Source: Massospora cicadina
Taxonomy: Eukaryota > Entomophthoromycota > Entomophthoromycetes > Entomophthorales > Entomophthoraceae
NCBI GenBank assembly: GCA_022478985.1
Contig: JAKSZP010012202.1
Location: 1 to 64,000, forward strand
Direction of reading: 5' to 3'
DNA length: 64,000 nt
The position numbers were made by a program, and so were the translations under genes. Below, one piece after another: positions 1-10,370 of the stretch. The number at the start of each line of letters is the position of its first letter. Positions within the stretch are counted from its first letter, which is position 1. Below the pieces are notes generated by a model. That model made no database searches, was not told the origin of the DNA, and worked only from the letters and a program-made list of their open reading frames with translations.

Positions 1-2
1 AA

Positions 3-208
3 GAATTTAAGCTTGCTGAAGTTGACAAATTGGATATTACTAAAACTAAAGTCCAAAGAATCTTAAGTTTAATTCTTCAGATGAGCAGGAGCCTCTCAAC
101 GAGGCTGCTAACTTTTGGCGATATTGGTTGAATCTGCGGAACTGGTTGCACAGGATAAAACTCACTGAGCAATGGACAAGTGATATGATGATCGCTGATC
201 CTCAATAA
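3..208 (+). pseudogene. Unidentified coding-like relic at window edge
   Basis: Two overlapping open stretches with protein-like composition abut here. Frame 3 from position 3 reads EFKLAEVDKLDITKTKVQRIL. The frame that begins near 65 reads on through a Trp/Leu-rich segment (FWRYWLNLRNWLHRIKL) to a TAA at 206-208. No plausible intron joins them; a single frameshift near 60-80 would. The Trp-rich tail could be part of a retroelement Gag, but I do not recognise it. The window edge cuts the 5' side. This may be a chance pairing of ORFs. Confidence 0.15.
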
Positions 209-1668
209 AAACAATAAAGTATTAAAAAGGAGCTATCGCCCCACTGGAAACTAGTTTATTTAATATATATATTAACGGACTACTTCCACTAAAACCTTTC
301 TCTTTTCTTCTTCTTTTTCCAAAGGACCCCTTTTTTATTCTCACTCTCAATATTTTATCCTTGGTAAACCTAATTAGTTTTGACCATTCCGCTTAGTAAT
401 TCCTTATTTGTTACAAATTTAGGTGTTTTGTTCTATCATTGATGTTTTGTCAGAATTTCCTCAATTTACCAAACTATGAATACTTTGATCAATCTGCCTC
501 ACAACAACATAATCTTTCGCTCAATCTTGAGGCTCACCTCAACTCATAAATTATGATTCGCCAGATATATGATTTTTCATCCAGTCATATCTTTTTTCAA
601 CAGAGCCATATGACACAGCCAAACCAGTTGAATACCTTGCTGATTTGTTTCCCAATGCTTAGACTCACAGCTGCTTAAACAGGCCAACAAAAGCAAATGC
701 TTTAATTAAAATTTTCCTTGACCAAAGCTCACAGCTGCTCATGTATAACTGAACCAAATGCTTCAGTAACAAAATTGTTTTCATCATCTGAGGCTCACGA
801 TTGCTCAAACAGCTAGATGAACTAGATGTTTTGGTGCGAAATTACTATTTTTGAAAAAGGTGATCAAAAACTTTCAAACCTTTAAAGCATCAGCCACGCC
901 AATTGCCCTTATAACCAAATTTTACTCTCTTACCACTTTCTTTCATATTAGCCCTTTTAACTATTATTATCATCTACTATGTGATAACATTTTAGGGTTT
1001 CCTGACAGCATCAGAGAATTAAGTTTCCCTGTATAAATTTGACACAAAAAAGGATTCTAAAAGCTACAATCTGACTGCCACAAAACTTTACTGTGAAGCT
1101 ATGCTCAAAATCTCCTTCATTCACCTATCTGTCAAATATTTCCTCTTTTCTCTTTACAAAGTGAAGATTTTTGAGACAAATCTAGCTGCATTTATCTTCT
1201 TGACTTTAGCCATGCACTCTCCTCTCACTTATGTTGGATCTACCTCCACCAAATTGGCTAGAAATGCTACTAATCCCAAAAGTCTCAAGATTGACAGCAG
1301 TAAGCACAAAAAGTACAACTTTTTGAGTCTAGCCTTGATGCTTATCCCAATGAGACAATCGTTCACTCTGATACTAAACTACCTTCCAATTTTTATTTAT
1401 ACAATTTAGTTTTCAACTCTGCAATTCTCTTATAATGTCTGATCCTTGCATCGAAATCAGTTTCAGACTGCCCAGCCACTATCTTGAATTCATGCAAGGC
1501 CAAAATCAAAATTCCTCACCTTCATGTTGACTGAGCTGAACAACTCAAACACTTTCCCCTTGCCATTTTGGATCTTACTTTAAATCAGTTCGTTCCCTAG
1601 GCCTTAAAGTTGCTCCAGGAATCTGATCTGTATTGGTAGCAAGTTATCAAAACCTATGAAGTGAAAAA
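209..1668. other. AT-rich stretch without an assignable gene
   Basis: No retroelement core motif or conserved domain is seen. Short plus-strand stretches look coding-like. One at about 448-549 reads NFLNLPNYEYFDQSASQQ and ends in TAA. Another at about 553-680 is rich in Gln, His and Ser. Neither extends by splicing into anything I recognise. A short imperfect tandem repeat lies inside and is listed separately. Confidence 0.4.
663..807 (+). repeat. Three imperfect ~65-bp tandem units
   Basis: The motif GCTCACAGCTGCTCA or a close variant occurs at 663, 727 and 793, spaced 64 and 66 bp apart. The companion motif CAAATGCTT occurs at 694 and 755. Units are diverged. No known repeat class is recognised. 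Confidence 0.3.
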
Positions 1669-2151
1669 ATGACATATAAATTTATTTTGGACCTTAAGGA
1701 GTTAGATGGCCAGTCCAATTTTAATACCTTTGAATTCCTAACCACAAAAAGCTGCCACCGTTCTAAAAGTGAACCACCAAATCTAAACTTTTATGCAATA
1801 GCCTGGCCTCAAGTAACCAAGCCTTCCCTTGCCCGAAAATTCACCCTCAAAGTTTCTGAGAAGGAGGCTGAGTTTTCTCTTTTTGTCAGATTGTTATCTC
1901 CAACCATGGAGCAGTTTTTGGACTTGTCTGCAGGTTCAGTTAAAAATATCCATACTGCTTCATTATTCATCTTTGTTATAAGTTTTGTATTCGCCCCCTT
2001 TACTTCATTTCTACTTTTGGCTGCCAGAAATGTCAAATTGTTTCCTATGTTCATCTATCACTTATCTACCTCAACTCTCAAGTTTGCGCTATCAACATTC
2101 TTAGCAAGTACAAATACCCCTTCCAGAATATCAACGCAAACTCTATTTTGA
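1669..2151 (+). CDS. Orphan 160-codon ORF, unknown function
   Basis: This is the longest ORF outside the recognisable retrotransposons in the left third of the window. It starts at a true ATG (1669) and ends in TGA (2149-2151). The first ~100 residues are mixed and charged (for example SLARKFTLKVSEKEAEFSLF). Residues ~97-125 form a hydrophobic stretch (ASLFIFVISFVFAPFTSFLL) that could be one membrane span. The last 35 residues are Ser/Thr/Leu-rich. No domain is recognised, no promoter is evident, and the opposite strand is also open at 1809-2054. Coding-like scraps continue downstream (about 2290-2470), so this may be part of a decayed longer gene rather than a working short one. Confidence 0.2.
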   Translation: MTYKFILDLKELDGQSNFNTFEFLTTKSCHRSKSEPPNLNFYAIAWPQVTKPSLARKFTLKVSEKEAEFSLFVRLLSPTMEQFLDLSAGSVKNIHTASLFIFVISFVFAPFTSFLLLAARNVKLFPMFIYHLSTSTLKFALSTFLASTNTPSRISTQTLF

Positions 2152-3353
2152 GACTAAGTCTAAACCAACTACCTTTTATCCTTACACTCAGCTCTTCCAT
2201 TTTAACGCCAAAATTGAGGTTGCCATTATTAATATTCTTGAACTAACCAAATCTTGGGATCCCCATATCTTAAAAATCAATTATATCCATATTATGAGAT
2301 GGGAACCCAACTTTTACTTGCCAGGCTGAAACCTAACCTAACTACCTTGTCTTCACCTTCAGCCCAGTTCTGGTAGTTTGAGATCTTAACGAGGCTAGAC
2401 AGCCATGGAGAAATCATTTTACCCTTGTTAAGTTTGAGCATCTATTCGCTTATTGAATATACTCCTGCTTCAATAGTTTGAAAAGTTTTTACTGATTTAT
2501 CCTCAATTTTGTAAGTGACTTAAAGTGTTTTCTAACCGTTCTGAAGCTCACGAAATTTAAATATAAAGATTGACTCTTCTGGGTGATTTTTTCTCTGTAA
2601 TCAGGAACTCTTCTGACTCACGTAACCATGAAAAGCTCCCCTTAACGCTTATCTACATCCTTAATATTAATATAGAACTAAATGAAGATGTTTAAGATAA
2701 TCTGATATAATATAATAAGATGCTGATTTGCTATTAGGCCAGGTGATAGTATTTTATACCTCTAGGCATCTCCTGGTCATACTCATCTATTAGATGAGTT
2801 TATTAAAGCCATGCCAAGCCTATACTGATTCTGACAATGGTTAATAAAGTTCCCCACAATTATTCAGCCCTTGAATCAACTTACATACAAAAGTTTCAGC
2901 TTGATTGAAGTCACTTCTACTCTTGTAATAGGGAGGATTTATAGGTGTAATATTAGCACCTCAACGTTATATATTCACTTTAAAATTAGTATGATAACAT
3001 ATCGTCATACAGCTGATGAAATACGTTTATTGGAGAAACTGAATATAGCAATCATATAATGATGCACCCCTAATTGGGACGTTGGTAGGCCTTTTGTTAG
3101 TATTAGGTACTCCCTGATCAGGTCATCCATAAGTAAGTACTATCATGCCAATTAAATGTTTTAACATACAAAACACTATTATACAACAATTTTAATTAAT
3201 CAAATTTGTGATTGCAATTTAGTTTATGCCATAACACCCACTTGATTCACCTAAGAGGGTTCCCATAATTGCCATATAAAGATTATATCATTGTTACCCT
3301 TAGTTGCAATAATTGAAATGTTTAAGTGCAAGTGAGGCAGTTCTGAGGTGAAT
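2152..3353. other. AT-rich, no gene recognised
   Basis: Open stretches at about 2325-2470 (plus) read like eroded protein but match nothing I know. The rest is AT-rich without motifs, and ends at the target-site duplication of the family A element that follows. Confidence 0.4.
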
Positions 3354-3368
3354 CTGATTTAGCAGATT

Positions 3369-5286
3369 TGAATTAAATTTATTTGAGGCATGCTGATCAG
3401 AGGATGGACATTACCAATACTCAAAGAGCAAAAAACTGAACAAACAAATGAATGGAATGATAAACCAAAACCAAAAACCTATAATCAGGCGGGGAGCGGA
3501 AACTGCTAACCCACCATGGAAGAGGGTGAGGGGGGTCGGTCAGCTCTTCTGCAGACAACTTCTTAATGACAGTAACATTATAATTGTAGAAATGGACTAA
3601 AGCGGAGAGCTAGGGCGTTGGGCATCAATGTAGTGTGGGTGGAGGAAGGTGTAAAATGAGTTCTCTTCCTCATCCTCAAAATCAGCTTGGTAGACAGCTG
3701 CAAAAAATTCTTCTAATTGTTGTTCAGCTTAAATGCAGGCATCAGGGAGTTGAGCAAGATTAGTTATACTTTTATAAAAAATTTAAAAAGATGGGTTGAA
3801 ATATGCTAGTTCAGCAACATGCATGACAGTGGCTTCAGAATTGTTGGGTAATTTAGTGATTTCGCTTCAGGGTGCTTTGGGAAAATCAGGGGGGTAGTAG
3901 AGTGTGGTCAGCCCTAGTTGGTATTAAGCCACAGATTGGGCCACTACTTTGCATAGGTTTGGGCAATGGGAGAGGCCACCGCTTCTAAGGCGAGTAGGTG
4001 GTCACTTAGGTAGGGGGTGGCATTGGGTATAGAAGCAAAACGTTTGGGGGATAAGGTTTTGTCAAAGTCAGAATTGAAAAATTTAGCCGGCCATAATTGA
4101 ACCAGCTAAGAGGTTCACCAGATTCCTCATTCATGATAACGTCACCTGATTCATCAATCTCAGCCAATAGGTACATGGCTTTTGGTTCACAAGAATAATG
4201 GATGCTTAATTTGGGTGGGGAGGAGTTAAATGGGCTGCTTGGGTACAAAAGGTGGTCCAGGCCTGACTCTGATTGCTGTGGGTGAAATTGGGTGGGTTAA
4301 TGTGGGCGGTTGATTTGGTGGGGGCTGATCTTCCACTCTGGCCCATTAAACAAAAACATTGAGTGGGAGGGGGCAATAAAACATCCCATTTTAAATCTGC
4401 TGAATAGGGCTCAGAAGCCACATCAGAGGAAGTGGCTTTAGTCAGGATTTTTTTGGAATAGTCAAACCCAAAACAGAGGAGATAATCTGCCGACCATTAT
4501 TTACATAAGCCCAAAAAAGTGCTCAGGCGCTGCTGCAATACAAGCATGGGGGATTCGTTGGGCTATGGAAGGGTTGTGTGGCAGCATGGTAGCAGTGGCG
4601 CTAGGGACAGCAAGGCACTCTGCACCAGAGGGAACAGTGAAGCTGAGGTTTGGCTGAGTCCCATTAGCCAGAAGCCCCGACATCAAATGATCATATAGAA
4701 CTTTTGGGTGGGAGGTGGGAAGGGAGGGCGCAAAGGACACCACCATTGTAGTATCTGAAGGGAGGTGAGTTTGGGTAGTTGGTATGGGAGTATTTTGTAA
4801 AAAAGGGAGTAGAAGCTGCTGTAGCATTCTCCTCCATCTGGAAGCCTATATCAAAGTAGTCCTTAAATGGGCGGTAATCAATAAAGCGAGCTGGTACAAA
4901 TGCATCAGTGGACAATTTGATAATTGCCTTGTCAGCATATGGGAATAAACGCCCATAGTCAACTCATAGGCAAAATTGTATTGTGGAAAAAGGGAGGGTG
5001 AGAGGATGGGGGTGAGAAGGGTGGATGCACTCCAGGTGGAGTGCTAAGTCCCATGGGGGGACAAAACAGCCAGAAGAAGATGGCAGGCGATTCAACCCCA
5101 TGCAAACATGTTTGCCCACAGGGTGGAAAATGCTAGGTGGTGGAACACCACTACCCCACATTAGAGCAGTAGGCGGCTGATCCAAGGAAATTAATAGGAA
5201 AATGGGCATGGCCAGATAGCGGTATTAAAATTTCCTTTTCTTATAAAATTCGCATAAAAGTGAATTCAAGCTGAAAAAACCTCAAG
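3369..5286 (-). mobile_element. Family A element copy 1 (ORF1-only LINE derivative)
   Basis: A 1918-bp minus-strand element bounded by an exact 15-bp target-site duplication, CTGATTTAGCAGATT, at 3354-3368 and 5287-5301. The 3' end (left side) carries the LINE tail shared with the other copies: reading on the minus strand, GTAATGTCCATCC, then CTGATCAGC, then GCCTCAAATAAATTT. The interior holds a decayed ORF1-type reading frame and no endonuclease or reverse transcriptase. Independent target duplications and near-equal length to the other two A copies (1968 and about 1900 bp) show that this is a unit that transposes as such, not a random LINE deletion. Confidence 0.85.
4006..4915 (-). pseudogene. 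ORF1-like protein relic of family A copy 1
   Basis: Overlapping minus-strand frames at 4915-4691, 4827-4501, 4421-4206 and 4248-4006 carry the A-family landmarks in order. These are FIDYRPFKDYFDIGF (about 4885-4840), then PTSHPKVLYDHLMSGLLANG (about 4720-4660), which aligns with the ORF1 segment PTNLPHKVIEEELHKGL of family B. Next comes a relic of the zinc knuckle (CFGFDYSK, about 4470-4450), then an acidic segment LAEIDESGDVI. Several frameshifts separate the pieces. The ORF1 protein of LINEs binds element RNA; this copy is certainly dead. Confidence 0.7.
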
Positions 5287-5301
5287 CTGATTTAGCAGAT
5301 T

Positions 5302-6456
5302 ATGTAGAAAAATTAAGAAAGGATTAAGGGATCCATTAATGGGAGTAATCTATCAGCATTTATGGTTTTCTTAAAGAAACTTTTTTGAATCAATTATTAA
5401 AATCTAACACCTCTATTCAAGGCTTGGAGGGGCTCTGTTGGGCTTCTCCCTAGAAAAGGTGAAGCCTCAACTTATGGTTACCAACTTGTTTGTTATTTCC
5501 CTCAATTTTGGATTACATATCTATTAATTTAATTATTGATTGACACTTTCTTGGGCCTAATCCCCCAAATCATTATTTTATTAATTATTAATTCTTTCTC
5601 AAGAAAAAATTCCATACACATTATTATTATTTATTCATCAAAGTTTTACAGGGACTAAAGGTCAAAATCATTAATTTTTATACTTGTTAGCACTGAGTAG
5701 ATTCTCATAATAGTAATGCTAAATTTACATCCCACTAACATTAAGATAAATTGCCCCAACAGTGCCACTGGCCAATGAGATAGGATGAATGGCCAAACTA
5801 ACTTAATATCTTCCTGTTATTAAGCCTAAAAAAATACTCATTGGTTTACTCCTCTATTCACCCCATTAACCACCTCATGTCACATTATACCTTTCTACAT
5901 ATTAGTTTCTTAATGAAAGATAATGAGAACCACTAACTGTTTTACCATTATTGATCTCAGTCCAGGATTTAAATATGAAGTCTAATTTACTCTAACTTTA
6001 AATCTAAACTATGCCATCACCTCCTGCATTCCTGAATCTCTTTCCACCCTCACACGTGGTAAGCACCTATTACTCATCAAATTCCAGATTTTCTTCTGGT
6101 ATTTTAATAGTAACATTTTTACTTAAAAATTATTTCAACTTTTAAACTTTTTCACAAGTGTATATTATGTCTCTTTTGCATAGTATCAAAAATTGTGATG
6201 GCAGTCGTTACCCAAGATAGTTTCAATATATATGGACCTTACTGAAGTGAAAGTGCCTATCCAATAAATCTCAGAAGCCATTCCACTACCAAGTGTCATC
6301 CCAAAAAGAGATATTATCCAAATCAGCTTTATCATAGTCTGAGTTGTACAACTTAAACATCTAAAAGCACACAATTAAAACAGATCTGGATTTCACTTAC
6401 TGGAAATCTGAGACTTATTAGTAATTTATATGTCAATGTTTATTAACCTAAAGAAT
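5302..6456. other. AT-rich spacer between A copies
   Basis: No retroelement or conserved gene is recognised. The only item of note is a possible signal-peptide exon on the minus strand, listed separately. Confidence 0.4.
6186..6335 (-). CDS. Possible first exon of a secreted protein
   Basis: An ATG at 6335 opens 49 codons that begin with a good-looking signal peptide: Met-Ile-Lys, then a hydrophobic core LIWIISLFGMTLGSG, then small residues before SEIYWIG. A GT donor lies in the last third (in TTGG|GTAACG). Open downstream stretches to about 5990, such as VTIKIPEENLEFDE, could be further exons, but I could not join them in one convincing frame. No family is recognised. It may be chance. Confidence 0.15.
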   Translation of the reverse strand: MIKLIWIISLFGMTLGSGMASEIYWIGTFTSVRSIYIETILGNDCHHNF

Positions 6457-6469
6457 TACATTACAAACT

Positions 6470-8437
6470 GTAAGTCTTTCTTTCCGCTTGAAGTCACTTT
6501 GAGCATTTTTATTCAAAAAATAAGTAATAAACTATTTATCCTATGCCCGCCACTCTCATTTAATCTCAAATGACATCATATCCATTGCTGGATGCTCCAG
6601 TGTGGGGCAGCGGTGAAACCCCACCCAGCATTTTCCATTCAGTGGGAAAACGCACTCAGACTGGTTTAATCCCACTAAATCCTCAGGTCAGTTTAGTCCG
6701 CCCAAGGATCTAGTCATCCACCTGGCACGTGCCCAGGCTGTGCCTTGCAGTCCACTCATTCTCCCCCGCTCCCAGTTTCATTTTGGCCTTTGGGTTGAGT
6801 ATGGGAGATTGTTTCCATATGAGGAACAAGCAATTATCAACTTGGCCCAGGAAGTGATGCTGCTGGCCAGTTTTATAGACTTCCGCCCCTTTAAAGAGTA
6901 TTTTCACATAGGCTTCACCTGTGAAGCTGATGCCGCCACTGCAGCTACAGTGCCCCTGGTTATAAGGGCACCCCTATCCCAACAACATGCACCTGGCTCC
7001 CCACTGACACCACTATGGTGGTTCAGTTCACAGGGTTTCCCACCCACCTCTCCCCTGAAGTGCTCCATCAGGAATTGATGGAAGGTTTGGCCATGTACGG
7101 TTCCAACCCCATCCTTCAGTTTATGGTCCCCAATGGGGCCGCTCGCTTAGCTGGGCCTCAGGCATTTGCCACAATCAGCCCAGAATTTTCAAAAAATGCG
7201 TTGTCGCTTCCCCCCTTGCTGTCATTCTCTCTGCCCCTGATCACCCATTCTGGGCCCACATCGAAAGTAGGAGGACATTCTTTCCTTCCTGCTTCAAGTT
7301 AGATCACTTGAAGCATAAATGCCCCTCCCTTGCAACTTCCTTAGGCCCAGCACTGTCATCATCTGGCCCCAATTTTCCCTGCACCCCACTGCCTTTCTGG
7401 CATGGGGTACAATCCTGCCCCCCCTCCCCCAAAGCCTGCTGTCACTTTGGTGCCCACTGCAGCCAATCAGCCCCTTCCTCAGGACAGTGCCACTTGCGCC
7501 TTATCCAATTAGGAAACAGCTTGTAATAATGTGGGCTCCCACATTATTCTGAAATTGCCTTCAACTCTACTTCAATTTGCTGACCCCAATTTTGAATTTG
7601 ACATGAACCCATGGTCCTCATTGGCTGAAACTGATGAGATGGGTAATTTAATTGAAGCCTCACAGCCACATATGACGAATTTATCCAAGTACAGAAACCC
7701 AAACTGGTCGCTCACCGGTTTTACGCCCCCCAGCTGGACGCCTTGGAGTTCTGCTCAGACCACCAGCTCACTATTGTGGCAGCTACTCACCCTGATGTAG
7801 CCACCATTCGTGAAATGGCTGAGTCATCAGTAGCGGCGCTTGCCATGGAACTCCCACTTCCCATCATCAAGCCATTCACATCCCTGCCTAACAAAAATAC
7901 CATTCAGTTTGCCCACAGGCGCGCTAAGGAAGCCATCTGGAAAGTGGTTTCACCTCGCAGGCCAATCCAAGAGTCACCTGCGCCTCCATGGCTTTATTGT
8001 ACAAGCTTCCTTCACTCTGCATTAAGGCGGAGGGCTGCATTTCCTGATACATTGGCAACTTACTGTCCTCCAGTAAACTCCTCAACCAGCCGATCATTAG
8101 CATCCTTACTCCCCATATCACTAATCACCCCACCCTTTGCTCTCCTCCTTGTCCTGCACTCTCGCCAAAGAGGAGCATGGGGCTGAGGATGAGCCCCCTG
8201 ATCCCCCCTCCCCTTTTTCCATGGTAGGTTGAGCGCCTTGGCGCTGTCCCACCTGGTAGTTTGTTGTCTCATTCATTATGTTTCACCTGCTCATATTTTT
8301 TTAGTACTAAATGTTCACCTGCTCATATTAAGCAGTCATTTTCATTCTGTTTGAGTGGTTAGTTTATTCAGTTTTTCACTCCTTGAGCTTCAGTAATGTC
8401 CATCCCCTGGTTGGCGTGCCTCAGAATAAATTTCAAA
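6470..8437 (+). mobile_element. Family A element copy 2 (best preserved)
   Basis: A 1968-bp plus-strand element between copies of the 13-bp duplication TACATTACAAACT (6457-6469 and 8438-8450). Layout: a 5' leader of about 0.3 kb, an ORF1-like reading frame (about 6740-8190), a C/T-rich block (CCCCCTGATCCCCCCTCCCC, about 8190-8215), a ~200-bp 3' UTR, and the LINE tail GTAATGTCCATCCCCTGG at about 8395 ending in AATAAATTT. No EN, RT or LTR is present. Because its 3' end matches that of the full-length family B LINEs, it was probably copied by LINE-encoded enzymes acting in trans. Confidence 0.87.
6740..8186 (+). pseudogene. ORF1-like RNA-binding protein of family A copy 2
   Basis: Frames 6740-7078, 7015-7302, then 7531-7800 and 7743-8186 together give about 450 codons with a few frameshifts. 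Order of landmarks: FIDFRPFKEYFHIGF (about 6880), corresponding to WINFGF in family B and WLDLGF in family C; then FPTHLSPEVLHQELMEGLAM (about 7033-7095), clearly homologous to the RRM-like segment of B and C; then a zinc-knuckle-like CFKLDHLKHKCP (about 7292-7327). The knuckle has Cys-x4-His-x4-Cys but lacks the first cysteine, where B and C have a full Cys-x2-Cys-x4-His-x4-Cys. A charged C-terminal part (FAHRRAKEAIWK) follows. Role inferred from LINE ORF1: binding the element RNA. Confidence 0.75.
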
Positions 8438-8450
8438 TACATTACAAACT

Positions 8451-9129
8451 ATATATAAAAACCCTATATCTGTTATATAAGAAAGTCAATTGACAATTAT
8501 AGATTAGAAGTGGTAAAACACTATTTTAATAATGGTCTAAAACAAGCCTGGAAAGCCTCAGGATATACATTTTGCAAACAAAGATTAAGTACAACCTATT
8601 CACATTTGGTTACTATGTCATTTAATCTAATAATAGTTTAATAAAATTCTTTGTACATAATTTACAACAAAAATCTATATGTTAGACTTTAATCTAAGAA
8701 AATTCTTTGGTAGATAGTTAATTTTTGTGAAAATGTTAGGTTTTTTACAAAATAAAAAGCTGGATTTTTACCTTTTTATATATTAAAACTTTCATAAAAG
8801 TTTAAATTTTTATGATATTACAAATACTATACTTTAAAATTATGCTATAGTATGAACTAGATTAATCATGTGAAGTTTATTATCAAAGTTTATAGCTTTG
8901 TGTCATATGCTAAATCTTTGAGATATGGTAGGCATAGACCTGACAGTAAGTCTAATGGAAACTTGGTCTCAATGGTGAATAAATAAAAACTCTGAGGAAT
9001 AAGCCAAAAGAGTAGAGTGAGCTATGAGTAGGAAGCAACATTTCAGTCAATTTATAATATTTTTACTTAAGAACTTCTGAGTTAAAACACACACAAAACT
9101 GGTCAAGAGTAAGAGAAGAACAAGACCCT
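8451..9129. other. AT-rich, nothing recognised
   Basis: Low-complexity AT-rich DNA with no sustained reading frame and no element terminus. Confidence 0.5.
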
Positions 9130-10370
9130 GAGTCTTCATAGATTTGTGTAAGGTCTATAGTTTGTATTCACAATACAGCACGCTGCAGACTTGGTGAAAT
9201 AGTTAAAGTTGTGGTGTAAGTCCTGGGGGAGCACCTCCTGCACCTTAACTGGAAAGAGCATTCTTTTAGGACTAAGAAGGAGGCCAAACAGGATGCTCAC
9301 TCCCTCAACAACTGGGGCAATTAAGCCCATGTGGTTAATGAGAGGTTGGTGATGGCTTGCCCCTGAAGGTTTTCCTTTACTCCCTCTTCTTACCACCAAG
9401 GAGTTGGTGAAGAAGATTGGGGGGTGTTAGGAGGTGGTGGTGTCCAGAAGCCATTGCCATCAGGTAGTTCATGGCTTTCCACCTTGCCAGGAGGCATCCC
9501 ATCTGGTTTGAGTTTTATTAATAGCAAGTCAAAACTAAGCAAAATCAAAATGTTTGAATCACTTTTGGATTTAAATCACCCATCTGATCTCCACCCACCA
9601 CCAGTGAATGTGAGCCCACCCTCATCAGACTCAGGTGTTCTGATCCCATTAAATTTAAAATGAAACTGCCCCTACCTTCCCTGGCCTTAAGCATCCTGTT
9701 GTCCATCACACAAATTGTCACCAGATTGCTAGGTGGAATTGTGCCACACAAACTTTTGTAAAAAAATTTTGATACTGATTCAGCCGGTCAGATTGGATCC
9801 AAATTAATATTGGTAGCAGTTTAGTGTGTCAATCTGCTGGAATTGAGCATGATTGTGGCTACTGGAGGTTCATGCAAACTTTCCCTTTTACCCAAGAATA
9901 TATCACTTTAGACAACAGATCCTTACATGTGCTGTTGTCAGTTTATTTTTCCTTTTGTTTTAAAAAACAAAAGCTTGTGGAAGTTATTTAATTTTAATTA
10001 TTATTGTTATAAGTCGTCACTATATACTTCAAGCACCCATGTTTCTATACCTGTGTAATGATTGGGCCATAGTAGATATTATAACAATGCTGTTGCCTTT
10101 CCTGCTGGAGTGGGGCACTGGTATGGGGGTCACAAGGGCTTGTTCCTCATTTTGGATGCCTTGAGGCATCATGATCTCACCTTGCTCTTTGAGGTGCTTC
10201 CCTCTCAGTAACTCAAGTTTATCAGCACCTATAAGAGTACCACTGCCCCTGATATTCAAGCTTTTCCACCCCTCATGCAGTTCCCAAACCAGCTGCCTCC
10301 TTGAGACCTTCTGCAGCTACTGTCACCACTTTATAGCTCCTTGTGGTGCAAAAGTATAGTGTTTTGTGCA
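9130..10370. other. GC-richer island, unidentified, possibly decayed element
   Basis: This stretch is visibly richer in G+C than its flanks, as the decayed retroelements here are. It holds minus-strand open frames at 9399-9136, 9751-9545 and 10259-10029. None carries a motif I can assign. No terminal repeats or target duplications were found. It may be an old retroelement fragment. Confidence 0.3.

Noticed and set aside
9136..9751. Minus-strand ORFs in the GC-richer island
   Set aside because: No motif, no termini, no target duplications. I could not show that they belong to the A family or any gene, so they are described only as an island.
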